Translations under genes and position numbers: made by a program
Notes under the pieces: model-generated
The model's input: only the letters and a program-made list of their open reading frames with translations
The model's database searches: none
What the model was told of the DNA's origin: nothing
Shown here: positions 45,711 through 53,237 of the stretch, piece after piece
Position numbering within the stretch: position 1 is the first letter of the stretch
How the letters are laid out: each line of letters starts with the position of its first letter
From: Streptomyces sp. TBY4
Lineage (GTDB): Bacteria > Actinomycetota > Actinomycetes > Streptomycetales > Streptomycetaceae
NCBI RefSeq assembly: GCF_024213195.1
Contig: NZ_JANAVF010000001.1
Location: 434,001 to 498,000 of the forward strand
DNA: 64,000 nt
Direction: 5' to 3'

Positions 45711-45777
45711 CTGCGCCCAAGCTGCCCTGGAACTGCCTCTGTTCTGCCGCCTGGCACAGCACGCCGTTGGCTAGCAT
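45711..45777 (+). promoter_or_regulatory. Phased CTGC repeats and -10 upstream of the ATP-grasp gene
   Basis: CTGCS occurs at 45711, 45722, 45733 and 45744, an exact 11-bp pitch. Downstream, TAGCAT (45772-45777) lies 6 nt before the ATG at 45784 with no ribosome site between, so the gene is probably leaderless. SARP-type activators bind 11-bp-spaced direct repeats, but here the last repeat is farther than the usual 8 bp from the -10, so the link is tentative. Confidence 0.45.
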
Positions 45778-45783
45778 GCGCAG

Positions 45784-46767
45784 ATGAGCCGTTCAGGGCA
45801 GGAGGAACACCGCGACGGGGAATCCGTCGTGGTTCTGGTGAATTGCGCGGGCGGCCGTGAATTGGAGGTCGTACGCGATGCTTTGACGGGTCCTCTGGAA
45901 ACTCCGGCGGTATTGATCCGGCAGGAGGAACTCCTGTCCACGTCCATGGCCCTGGACGTGGACACCGGCCTGCTGGACCTTTCGGGGCGCCGGGTCAGAC
46001 CGGCCGTGGTCTGGGTCCGGCACGGCTCCGCCTGCGCGCTCATGGCGCAGGCTCGGCCCGCGGGGTCGATGAGTCCGCTGCGGGCGGAGTCCTGGTCCGG
46101 CTTCCTCCGGCAGGTGGCGGCCGCGGCGAGCACCGCGCTGCCCGGCGGCACGGTCGTCGGACCGGGCCAGCTGGCGCAGGCGCGCCGGCTGGGGGTGCGG
46201 ACGCCCCGTACGGTCGTCACCAATGACGTGCCGGCGGGGGCGCGCGAGGTGGGGGCGCCCACCCTCGTGGTGAAGACCCCGGACTTCAGGCTGTTCGAAC
46301 CGGACCGGCTGGGCTGGAAGGCCTGCCTGCCCCAGGTCGTGGGCCGGGAGGCGGCCCGGCAGGGCTCCGGACCGGCCCCGGGCGTCGCGGGAGAGCGCCC
46401 GGTCGTGGTCCAGGAGTACGTGGAGCACGCGCGCGAACTGCGCGTCTACCAACTCGACGGCGGGATCTGCGCCTTCGAGGTCGGCAAGCCCGGTCCGTCG
46501 AGCCCGATGACGGATCCCGGCAGCGTCACCGTGACCCGCGTCGACTGCCCGCGCCCCGCGGCCGAGGCGGTACGTACCCTGTGCGCCGCCTGGAACCTGC
46601 GCTACGGGGCGTTCGACCTGCTCGTGTCCGACACCGGGGAGGTGGTGTTCCTGGAGGCCAACCCGGACGGGGACTGGCTGTGGTTCGAACGCAAGGCGCG
46701 CTGGCACGGCGTCTCGTTCATGGCCGCCGTCATGGTCCGGGAGTTGTTCGTACGCAGTACGTCGTGA
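45784..46767 (+). CDS. ATP-grasp ligase of the RimK/MvdD (graspetide) type
   Basis: 327-aa ATP-grasp protein. The C-terminal catalytic half has RYGAFDLLVSDTGEVVFLEANPDGDWLWFERK, which contains the Mg/ATP-binding E-x-N and the G-x-W motif seen in microviridin/graspetide ligases that form side-chain lactones or lactams on precursor peptides. A substrate-binding and ATP-binding lysine region (TLVVKTPDFRLFEPDRLGWKA, VVVQEYVEHARELRVYQL) precedes it. It opens the rightward arm of the RiPP-like locus. Its substrate is unproven; the two small peptides of the cluster are the candidates. Confidence 0.85.
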   Translation: MSRSGQEEHRDGESVVVLVNCAGGRELEVVRDALTGPLETPAVLIRQEELLSTSMALDVDTGLLDLSGRRVRPAVVWVRHGSACALMAQARPAGSMSPLRAESWSGFLRQVAAAASTALPGGTVVGPGQLAQARRLGVRTPRTVVTNDVPAGAREVGAPTLVVKTPDFRLFEPDRLGWKACLPQVVGREAARQGSGPAPGVAGERPVVVQEYVEHARELRVYQLDGGICAFEVGKPGPSSPMTDPGSVTVTRVDCPRPAAEAVRTLCAAWNLRYGAFDLLVSDTGEVVFLEANPDGDWLWFERKARWHGVSFMAAVMVRELFVRSTS

Positions 46768-46831
46768 GGAGTGCGTGGTGGGGAGTCCGTGGTGGGGAGT
46801 GCGTCGTTGAGAAGTGCGTCGTGAGGAGCCC
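46761..46831. repeat. Five 14-15-bp tandem repeats carrying GTG and purine-rich motifs
   Basis: Units 46761-46774, 46775-46788, 46789-46802, 46803-46817 and 46818-46831 resemble GTCGTGAGGAGTGC. They bridge the end of the ATP-grasp gene and the start of the next gene. Each unit contains a GTG next to a GAGGAG/GGGGAG Shine-Dalgarno-like run, so the array effectively duplicates translation-initiation signals. Confidence 0.8.
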
Positions 46832-46838
46832 CGCGCCG

Positions 46839-47288
46839 GTGACGGCGATACGGGGTGCCGAGATCTCCAGCCGGGGCCTGGTGCTCGTGGCCCTGGTGGC
46901 GCGGGGGCACACGACCGACCGCGTGGCCCGTGCGCTGCGGCTGAGCAGGCACACGGTGGGCGAGGAGATCAGTGTCCTGCTCGACCGGTTCAACTGCAGG
47001 AACAGGGCGGAGCTGGTGGCCTACTGCTACGTGCACCGGCTGCTGCCGATCGATGTCTGGCCGCCGCCGTGCGGCCCCGTGAAAGGGGTGGGTGACATGT
47101 TCGACCCTCTGAGCGCTCTGCGCGAAGCCGGGCTTCCGGTCGACCAGTTGAGCACCGCGCAGCGCGAGGTGCTGGCGGGTCTGACCGAGGAGGAGACCTC
47201 GGTCGTCGTCTCGGTGCAACTGCGGCTGGTCGAGGCCGATTCCGGTGCGGATGCCGAGGTGTGGGCGCACGACCTGAAGCTGCTCTGA
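46839..47288 (+). CDS. LuxR-type HTH domain fused to a RiPP-leader-like domain
   Basis: 149-aa protein. Residues about 10-75 are a LuxR/NarL HTH (ISSRGLVLVALVARGHTTDRVA, then LRLSRHTVGEEISVLL). After a short linker the frame runs on without a stop into a 63-residue domain that begins MFDPLSALREAGLPVDQL and resembles the leader of the 88-aa peptide at 58416-58682. The start is uncertain: GTG 46839 has GAGGAG 10 nt upstream; GTG 46821 is an alternative inside the repeats. It could be a regulator that senses the leader-binding protein, or two products from one frame (see 47097-47288). Confidence 0.65.
   Translation: MTAIRGAEISSRGLVLVALVARGHTTDRVARALRLSRHTVGEEISVLLDRFNCRNRAELVAYCYVHRLLPIDVWPPPCGPVKGVGDMFDPLSALREAGLPVDQLSTAQREVLAGLTEEETSVVVSVQLRLVEADSGADAEVWAHDLKLL
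47097..47288 (+). CDS. Possible internally initiated RiPP precursor-like peptide
   Basis: 63-aa peptide in frame with the HTH gene. The ATG at 47097 has AAGGGG 8 nt before it. Its leader segment LSALREAGLPVDQLSTAQRE, then VLAGLTEEETSVVVSVQLRL, aligns with LESLRAAGVIGGTMAPALEE, then FYASLTPEETKVLISTKTRL, of the peptide at 58416-58682. The tail (EADSGADAEVWAHDLKLL) has Asp/Glu, Ser, Trp and His but no Cys, so it suits ester/amide cross-linking better than thioether chemistry. Independent translation is inferred. The leader type resembles a Streptomyces family I recall annotated as aroma-sacti cluster domain. Confidence 0.5.
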   Translation: MFDPLSALREAGLPVDQLSTAQREVLAGLTEEETSVVVSVQLRLVEADSGADAEVWAHDLKLL

Positions 47289-47294
47289 GCCCGC

Positions 47295-50258
47295 ATGAGC
47301 CGGAGACTGGTGGTCGTCCTCTTCCTCGATCTGGTCGGGTGGACCCGGCTCGCCGAGCGCGTGGACCCGGAGCCGCTGCAACGGCTGCTCGACGAGTACT
47401 ACGAGATCTGCTCGGCCGCGGTGGAGGAACACGGCGGGGTGGTCGAGAAGTTCATCGGCGACGCCGTCATGGCGGTCTTCGGGGCCGACACCTCCCAGGA
47501 GGACGACGCCCCGCGGGCGCTGCGCACGGCCACGCGGATCCGCGCCGAGGTCCGTGACCTGCGCACGCCCTCCGGCGACGCGGCTCCCGTCGAGGTCCAT
47601 TGCGGGATCGCGGCCGGCGAGGCACTGGTGACGCGTTCGGCCCGGGCCGGCATCCGGGTCGTCGGCGACGTGGTCAACCTCGCCGCGCGTCTCCAGTCGC
47701 TGGCGGTCGCCGGCGAGATCATCGTGAACGAGACCGTGGCGCACCTGGCCCGCCCGCACTACACGATGGTCCCCGTGCCGCCGGTGGCGCTGAAGGGGAA
47801 GGCGGAGCCGGTGCCGGTGCTGGTGGTCACCGGCGAGGCGGCCGCCGGCGGGGACGGCGAGGGGGCCGGCGAGAACTCCCTCATGGTGGACCGCTCCGCC
47901 GAACGCCACCGGCTGCGCCGGCTCTACCACCGGGTGGCCCGGGAGCGGCGCGCGGAGCTGGTGACGGTGCTCGGACCGCCGGGCATCGGAAAGACCCGGC
48001 TGGTCCGGGAGGCCGTGGAGGACCTCGTCGCGGCCGGGGCGCGGCCCGTCGCCGTGTTCGGCAGCTGCCAGTCCTACGGCACCGCCGGGAACTACGGGGC
48101 GCTGGTCGAGATGCTGGACGCGCTGGCCCGGCGGGCGCCCTCCTGCGCGGAGCTGCTGCGGGCGGACGAGCGGATCGCCGCAGTGCTCGCGGCCCTGCGC
48201 GAAGCCTCGCTCCCCCGGCGCGCCGGTGCGGTCCCGGGTCCGGGGCCGGGCGTGGAGGAGGTGTCCTGGGCGGCCCGCGAGCTGCTCACCGCCGCGGCCC
48301 ACGACCCGGTCGTCGTGGTGTGGGACAACCTCGCGTGCGCCGGGCAGTCGCTCCTGCGGCTGATCGGCGAGCTGATGGACGGCCTGCGGGAGCTCCCGCT
48401 CCTGATGGTCTGCGTGTCTCGGGAGGCCGGCGCGGCGCGGGAGACGGACGCCTCCCGGGAGGCGGACGTGATCGAGGTCGGGGCGCTGGTCCCGGCCGAC
48501 AGCTCGCGGCTGGCGCTCTCGCTGGCCGGGACCGGGAGCGGTGACGAGGTGGAACTGCACGGGCTCGCCCTCGCCGGGCAGGCCGACCGGGTCGCCCTCT
48601 ACAGCGCGGGCAATCCGCTGTACATCCGGCTGATGATGGACTGGCTCAGGAACGGCCGGACCGTCGACGAGGTGCCTCCGAGCATCACGGCCATGGTGGG
48701 GGCCATGATCGACCGGCTGCCCGCGCCGGGCCGGCGGCTGCTGGGCGCGGCTTCGGTGATCGGCCCCTCGTTCACCCTGGAGCAGCTCGCGCTGCTGGGC
48801 GAGCCGGCGCCCGCGGCGGGGGTCGCGGAACTCGCGGGGCAGCGGCTGTTCCAGGCCACGGCGGAGGAGGGCGGCTACCGCTTCGTCCAGCAGCCGGTGC
48901 ACGAAGTGGCGTACGGCAGGCTGGAGAAGGAGCAGCGCGTCGTCTGGCACCGGCGGCTGGCCGAGCACGGTTTCAGTCCCGGTTTCCACTTCGAAGCCGC
49001 GGCCCGGCTCCTCGGGGGGCTGCGCCCGGACGATGCGGAGCTGCCGGAACTGGCGCGGCAGGCGGCCGGAGCCCTGCTCGCCGAGGGCACGGTGGCGCTG
49101 CGCCGGCGTGATGTGCCGACGGCGATCGGGCTGCTCGGACGGGCGCTCGTACTGGCGCGGGGCGGACCGGACCGGTGCCGGTCGGTCGCGGCCGTCCGGC
49201 TCAGCGACGCCCTCATGCTGTCCGGGGACACCCGGGGGGCGCTGGAGGTGGTGGAGCGGGGCGCGTGGCCCGGCACCGGCCCCGGCACCGCCCTGGTACG
49301 GGTGCAGCGGCACCTGCTGGCCGCCCGCCTCGGCAAGGTCGCGGCGGCCGATGTGGAGGGGCTGCGGGCCGCGCTCGACGGCGAGGGGGCCGACCTGTCC
49401 GCCCGGTGCCGGTTCGAGCAGCTGCGGATGCTGATCCACCTGGACCACGGCCGGTTCGGGGCGGCCGAGGAGGCGGCCTGCGCCGCGCTCGACCATGCCC
49501 GGGAGGCCGGTGACGCGTACGAGGAGGACCGCCTGCTGGTGGCCCTGTGCGAGATCCGGCAGTGGTCGCCGAGTCCGATGGCGCAGAAGCTCGCGGGCTG
49601 CGCCGAGCTCCTGGAGCGGTTCGCCGCCGACCGGTTCCTGGCGCTGCCCGCGCTGGCGGCCCGCGCGCGCTGTCTGGCGCTGACCGGGGACCGCAGCGGT
49701 GCGCGGTCGGCGCTCGCGGAGGCCGAGTCGGTGGTCGTGCAGCTCCGGCTGACCCTGGGGCGGGTCCTGGTGGACCAGGTGGCCGCGCTGGCCGCCTCGC
49801 TGGACGGGGAGCACGCGGAGGCCGAGCGGCGCTTCCGCGGCGCGGCGGACGCCCTCGAACGGGCCGGCTACGTACCGGTCGCGCTGACCATGAGGGTGCA
49901 GGCGGCCCGCGAGTGCGCCCGCCGGGACCGGGCGGACGAGGCGGCCCGCAGGATCGCCGAACTGCTCGCGCGGCAGGACGAGATGGATGTCCGGGGGCGG
50001 ATCCTGTGCCTGTCGGCCGCCGTACTGGGCGCCGCGGCGCGAGGCCGCGCCGATCCGGCGGCGCGGGCCGAGGTGCTGCGGCTGCTGCGGGACCTCGACG
50101 ATCCGTGTCTGCGGGGCGAGGTCTGCTTCGATCTGGCCCGGGCCCACCGGCTGCTGGGCGAGGAGGCCGGAGCCGAGGCCATGGCCGGGCTGGCCGTGGA
50201 CAGCTATGCGGCCGTCGGAGCGGTCAAACCCCTGGGGGCGGTACGGGCATGGATCTGA
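47295..50258 (+). CDS. Class III nucleotide cyclase-AAA ATPase-TPR-like signalling protein
   Basis: 987-aa protein. Residues 1-190 are a class III adenylate/guanylate cyclase domain with both metal Asp (Asp12 in FLDLVGWT, Asp56 in KFIGDAVMAVFG), the base-selecting Lys52 and the transition-state Asn/Arg pair in VVNLAARL, so it may be active. From about 215 an AAA/NTPase module follows (Walker A GPPGIGKTRLV, Walker B VVVVWDNLA). The C-terminal ~450 residues are helical repeats. The layout matches large actinobacterial cyclase-ATPase regulators. It starts 6 nt after the HTH gene and overlaps the subtilase gene by 10 bp. Confidence 0.88.
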   Translation: MSRRLVVVLFLDLVGWTRLAERVDPEPLQRLLDEYYEICSAAVEEHGGVVEKFIGDAVMAVFGADTSQEDDAPRALRTATRIRAEVRDLRTPSGDAAPVEVHCGIAAGEALVTRSARAGIRVVGDVVNLAARLQSLAVAGEIIVNETVAHLARPHYTMVPVPPVALKGKAEPVPVLVVTGEAAAGGDGEGAGENSLMVDRSAERHRLRRLYHRVARERRAELVTVLGPPGIGKTRLVREAVEDLVAAGARPVAVFGSCQSYGTAGNYGALVEMLDALARRAPSCAELLRADERIAAVLAALREASLPRRAGAVPGPGPGVEEVSWAARELLTAAAHDPVVVVWDNLACAGQSLLRLIGELMDGLRELPLLMVCVSREAGAARETDASREADVIEVGALVPADSSRLALSLAGTGSGDEVELHGLALAGQADRVALYSAGNPLYIRLMMDWLRNGRTVDEVPPSITAMVGAMIDRLPAPGRRLLGAASVIGPSFTLEQLALLGEPAPAAGVAELAGQRLFQATAEEGGYRFVQQPVHEVAYGRLEKEQRVVWHRRLAEHGFSPGFHFEAAARLLGGLRPDDAELPELARQAAGALLAEGTVALRRRDVPTAIGLLGRALVLARGGPDRCRSVAAVRLSDALMLSGDTRGALEVVERGAWPGTGPGTALVRVQRHLLAARLGKVAAADVEGLRAALDGEGADLSARCRFEQLRMLIHLDHGRFGAAEEAACAALDHAREAGDAYEEDRLLVALCEIRQWSPSPMAQKLAGCAELLERFAADRFLALPALAARARCLALTGDRSGARSALAEAESVVVQLRLTLGRVLVDQVAALAASLDGEHAEAERRFRGAADALERAGYVPVALTMRVQAARECARRDRADEAARRIAELLARQDEMDVRGRILCLSAAVLGAAARGRADPAARAEVLRLLRDLDDPCLRGEVCFDLARAHRLLGEEAGAEAMAGLAVDSYAAVGAVKPLGAVRAWI

Positions 50259-51169
50259 ACGGCGCGCCCTGGCGGCGCGAGCGGCGGCCGCACGCTTCGG
50301 GCATGCCCGCCTGGAGCATGCCGGCCGGCGGGGACCCCGGCGAGCCCCTGCCGACGGCCCTGTTCGAGGGGATCGGCCCGCGCTGGGCGTGGGAGGGCGC
50401 GACCGGGGAGGGCGTACGGGTCTGCGTGCTCGACAGCGGTGTCCAGGCGGAGCATCCGCTGGTCGGCGCGGTCGAGCGGGCCTGGCAGGTGGTGAGCGCC
50501 GAGGGCCGGGCTCCGCGCGTGGAGGAGTGCGAACCGGTCGACACCGCCGGGCACGGGACCGCCTGCGCGGGGATCATCCGCTCCATCGCGCCCCGGGTGT
50601 CGCTCAGTTCGCTCAAGGTGCTCGGCGACGGGAGGGCCGGCAGCGCCTCGGCGCTGATCGCCGGGCTGGCCTTCGCGATCGAGGAGGGGTTCGACGTCGT
50701 CAGCATGAGCCTGTCCACGTCCAGGGTCGAATTCCGGGACAGGCTGGGCGAGTTGTGCGACCGCGCCTACTTCCGCCGGACCGCGGTGGTGGCGGCGGCG
50801 CACAACCTGCCGATCGAGAGCTTCCCCTGGAACTTCGCCTCGGTGATCTCGGTCGCCAGCCACGCCGAGCCGGACGGCATGCGCTTCTACTACAACCCCG
50901 CTCCCCCGGTCGAGTTCCGCGCCCGGGGGGTGCGCGTACCGGTGGCGAGCCTGGGCGGCGGCACGGTCCGCAACACCGGCAACAGCTTCGCAGCGCCGCA
51001 CATCGCCGGGATCGCGGCCCTCGTCCTCGGCAAGCATCCGTGGCTCACGCCGTTCCAGCTCAAGAGCGTCCTGTACCACTGCGCCGCGAACACTGCGGAC
51101 CACACCAACGCGGCGGACGGCGGGACGGCACACAACGCATCGGCCCAAGGAGAAGGAGGCGGGGAATGA
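50249..51169 (+). CDS. Subtilisin-like (S8) serine peptidase without signal peptide
   Basis: 306-aa subtilase with an intact triad: Asp62 (VCVLDSGV), His102 (AGHGTACAG) and Ser246 (NTGNSFAAPHIAG), plus oxyanion Asn186 (AAAHN). There is no Sec or Tat signal and no propeptide-like domain, so it should act in the cytosol. In a RiPP locus this fits leader-peptide removal or regulated proteolysis of a signalling partner. It overlaps the cyclase gene by 10 bp and the GAF gene by 4 nt (ATGA). Confidence 0.9.
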   Translation: MDLNGAPWRRERRPHASGMPAWSMPAGGDPGEPLPTALFEGIGPRWAWEGATGEGVRVCVLDSGVQAEHPLVGAVERAWQVVSAEGRAPRVEECEPVDTAGHGTACAGIIRSIAPRVSLSSLKVLGDGRAGSASALIAGLAFAIEEGFDVVSMSLSTSRVEFRDRLGELCDRAYFRRTAVVAAAHNLPIESFPWNFASVISVASHAEPDGMRFYYNPAPPVEFRARGVRVPVASLGGGTVRNTGNSFAAPHIAGIAALVLGKHPWLTPFQLKSVLYHCAANTADHTNAADGGTAHNASAQGEGGGE

Positions 51170-51804
51170 AACCCTGGCCGCACGATCTGATGGCCACCGA
51201 ACGTCAGCTCCTGCAGTCTGTCGTCGCGGTGGCCCGGTACATCTACGGGGCCGCCGCGTCCTCGGTCTTCATGGTGAGCCCCGACACCGGTGAGCTGATC
51301 TTCGCGGCGGTCGCCGGCGAGGGCGAACAGGGCCTGGTCGGCAGGCGCTTCGAGCCCGGCACCGGCATCGCCGGCTGGGTGGCCGCCAGCGGGCAGCCGC
51401 TGATCACGGACGACGTGGGCGCGACGGACCGGTTCGCCCGGGACGCCGCGGCCTCCACCGGGTACGTCCCCGCGAGCATCATGGCCGCCCCGCTCATCGC
51501 GGACGGGGAGTGCATCGGGGTGATCGAGGTGCTGGACCGCCACGCCCACGACGCGCACGCCCCCGGCCGGGAGCTCGACGACATCGAGCTGCTGGGGCTG
51601 CTCGCCACGCAGGCCGCACTGAGCCTCGCGCTGCTGCGGCGCAGCGAACAGGCAGCGGGTGCGGGGCCGCGCATGGGAGAGCTGGTGGCCCGGCTGTCGG
51701 AGCACGTGGTCAAGGACGCCTCCGACCCCGTGGCCGTCTCGCTGCTGAGCATCTCGCTGGCCCTGCTCGACCGGGGTGCGCACACCGGTTCGAAGGTGGT
51801 CTGA
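51166..51804 (+). CDS. GAF-domain protein
   Basis: 212-aa protein consisting mainly of one GAF domain (residues about 10-165: SSVFMVSPDTGELIFAAVAG, VGRRFEPGTGIAGWVAASGQPLITDD, MAAPLIADGECIGVIEVLD) and a short helical C-terminus. No kinase, cyclase or output domain is fused. GAF domains bind cyclic nucleotides or other small ligands, so it could sense the product of the neighbouring cyclase; that is inference. Its ATG overlaps the subtilase stop. Confidence 0.88.
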   Translation: MKPWPHDLMATERQLLQSVVAVARYIYGAAASSVFMVSPDTGELIFAAVAGEGEQGLVGRRFEPGTGIAGWVAASGQPLITDDVGATDRFARDAAASTGYVPASIMAAPLIADGECIGVIEVLDRHAHDAHAPGRELDDIELLGLLATQAALSLALLRRSEQAAGAGPRMGELVARLSEHVVKDASDPVAVSLLSISLALLDRGAHTGSKVV

Positions 51805-51813
51805 CGGCCTGAG

Positions 51814-51878
51814 GAGACGGAGCGCAGACGGACCGGCGACGCACCGGAGACGCGGACGGAACGGGCCCCTCCTACCCT
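51814..51878 (+). promoter_or_regulatory. Probable SARP operator and leaderless promoter of the XRE/NB-ARC gene
   Basis: Five heptamers close to GAGACGG (51814, 51825, 51836, 51847 and 51858) recur at exactly 11-bp pitch. The last ends at 51864, 8 bp before a TACCCT -10 (51873-51878), which is 7 nt before the ATG. Direct 11-bp repeats ending 8 bp from the -10 are the described geometry of SARP binding sites. A SARP gene lies in the cluster at 59019. Confidence 0.7.
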
Positions 51879-51885
51879 CCTGGCC

Positions 51886-53232
51886 ATGGTCCCCAGTGCC
51901 GAGGCCGAGGCTCCGTCGTTCCCCGAACTGCTCCGCTTCAAGCGCGTGCGGGCCGGGCTCACCCAGCGGACGCTGGCCGATCTGTCGACGGTCAGCCCGC
52001 GGACGATCCGCGCCCTGGAGTCGGGCCGGGTGAACGCGCGGATGCAGACCGTCCGGCTGCTCGCGGACGCCCTGGGGCTGGAGGGCCTGGCGCGCGAGCT
52101 CTTCGTCACCGCGGGCCTGGGCGGCGGCGGGGGGCCTGCTCCGGCCGGCACTTCCGATCCCTGCCCGGGGGTGCCCCGGTCCGTCAACGCCCTCCTCGGG
52201 CGGGACGTCGAGGTCCGGGCGATGGTGGGGGCCCTGGAGTCGGACCACCGCCGGATGATCTCCCTCTCGGGGCTCGCCGGCGTGGGGAAGTCGCGGGTGG
52301 CCGCGGAGACGGCGGCGCGGCTGAGCTCCCGGCGCGGCTGGCCGGTGCTGTGGATCGGTCCCGGCACGGTGGCGTCCGCCGGCCACGGCGCGGCCTTCGG
52401 TCCCCTGCTGCGGTCCGTGCGCCTCCTCGTCGAATCGGGTGCGCAGGACGTGTCCGCGGTCTGCCGGATGATCGGCCGGCACGAGGTGCTGCTCGTGCTC
52501 GACGGGGTCGCCGACGCCCGGGTTCCGATCGGTGTGGAGGAACTGCTCGCGTACTGTCCGGGCGTCCGGTTGGTCAGTACGTCGCGGGCTCCGTGGAGCG
52601 TGGCCGGCGTCCAGGGAACGGTGCTCGCGCCCCTCGCGGTCCCGGGGCCGGACTGGGAGGCCGCGAGCTCCCTGGAGGTCCTGGCCGCCGTTCCCTCGGT
52701 ACGGCTCCTCGCGGACCGGCTCTCGGAGGTCCGGCCGGGCTTCCTGCTCGGGCGCGCGGACGCGGGGGCGGCGGTCCGGCTGTGCCGGACCCTGGACGGT
52801 CTGCCGGCCGCGCTGGAGGCGGCCGCCGCGGGGGGCGGGGTACTGAGCCTGCGCCGGCTCGCGGACATGCCCGCGGCCGAGCTGCTCGGACTTCCGGCCA
52901 CCACCCGGCCCGCGGGGGCTCCCGGGACGATCGGCTGCCCGATCCGGTCCGGGGTCGAGCGACTGGCCCCCGGACCTCGTGGACTCCTCACGGAACTGGC
53001 CCGATTCGACCGGGCGTTGACCGCCTGCGAGGCCGCCGAAGCACTGCGCCGGCCGGTGAACCAGGTGGTGGAGGGCCTGAGCGCGCTGACGGGCGGGGGG
53101 TTCGTCCGGGCCGCGCACGAGGAGGCGGAGACCCGGCTGCACCTCCCGAACCTGGTCCGGGCGGCCCTGGCGGACCCGACCGCACCACCGCCCGCGCCGC
53201 CCGGACCGGCCCGACCGGCCCGACCGGCCTGA
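51886..53232 (+). CDS. XRE-HTH / NB-ARC-like ATPase regulator
   Basis: 448-aa regulator. Residues about 10-70 form an XRE-family HTH (LRFKRVRAGLTQRTLADLSTVSPRTIRALESGR). From about 90 an NTPase module follows with Walker A GLAGVGKSRVA and a hydrophobic strand ending in Asp (VLLVLDGVADA). The C-terminal region is shorter than in AfsR/GutR-type proteins and has no TPR block; the end is an Ala/Pro-rich tail. Its promoter carries a SARP-type repeat array, so it is probably a downstream member of the cluster's cascade. Confidence 0.85.
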   Translation: MVPSAEAEAPSFPELLRFKRVRAGLTQRTLADLSTVSPRTIRALESGRVNARMQTVRLLADALGLEGLARELFVTAGLGGGGGPAPAGTSDPCPGVPRSVNALLGRDVEVRAMVGALESDHRRMISLSGLAGVGKSRVAAETAARLSSRRGWPVLWIGPGTVASAGHGAAFGPLLRSVRLLVESGAQDVSAVCRMIGRHEVLLVLDGVADARVPIGVEELLAYCPGVRLVSTSRAPWSVAGVQGTVLAPLAVPGPDWEAASSLEVLAAVPSVRLLADRLSEVRPGFLLGRADAGAAVRLCRTLDGLPAALEAAAAGGGVLSLRRLADMPAAELLGLPATTRPAGAPGTIGCPIRSGVERLAPGPRGLLTELARFDRALTACEAAEALRRPVNQVVEGLSALTGGGFVRAAHEEAETRLHLPNLVRAALADPTAPPPAPPGPARPARPA

Positions 53233-53237
53233 CCGCG

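Noticed and set aside
45583..45777. N-terminal extension of the exporter ATPase up to ATG 45777
   Set aside because: It would add an E-K-H-Q repeat and AT-rich codons with no homology. The GTG at 45582 has a good GGAGG site and the normal family start.
45545..45787. Plus-strand open frame encoding W-C-F-S repeats as a precursor peptide
   Set aside because: The only start is a TTG without a ribosome site inside the antisense ATPase gene, and codon third positions are unlike the organism's genes. The repeats are better explained as regulatory, though I list this alternative in the findings.
46761..46831. CRISPR-like array
   Set aside because: The units are 14-15 bp and directly abutting with no spacers.
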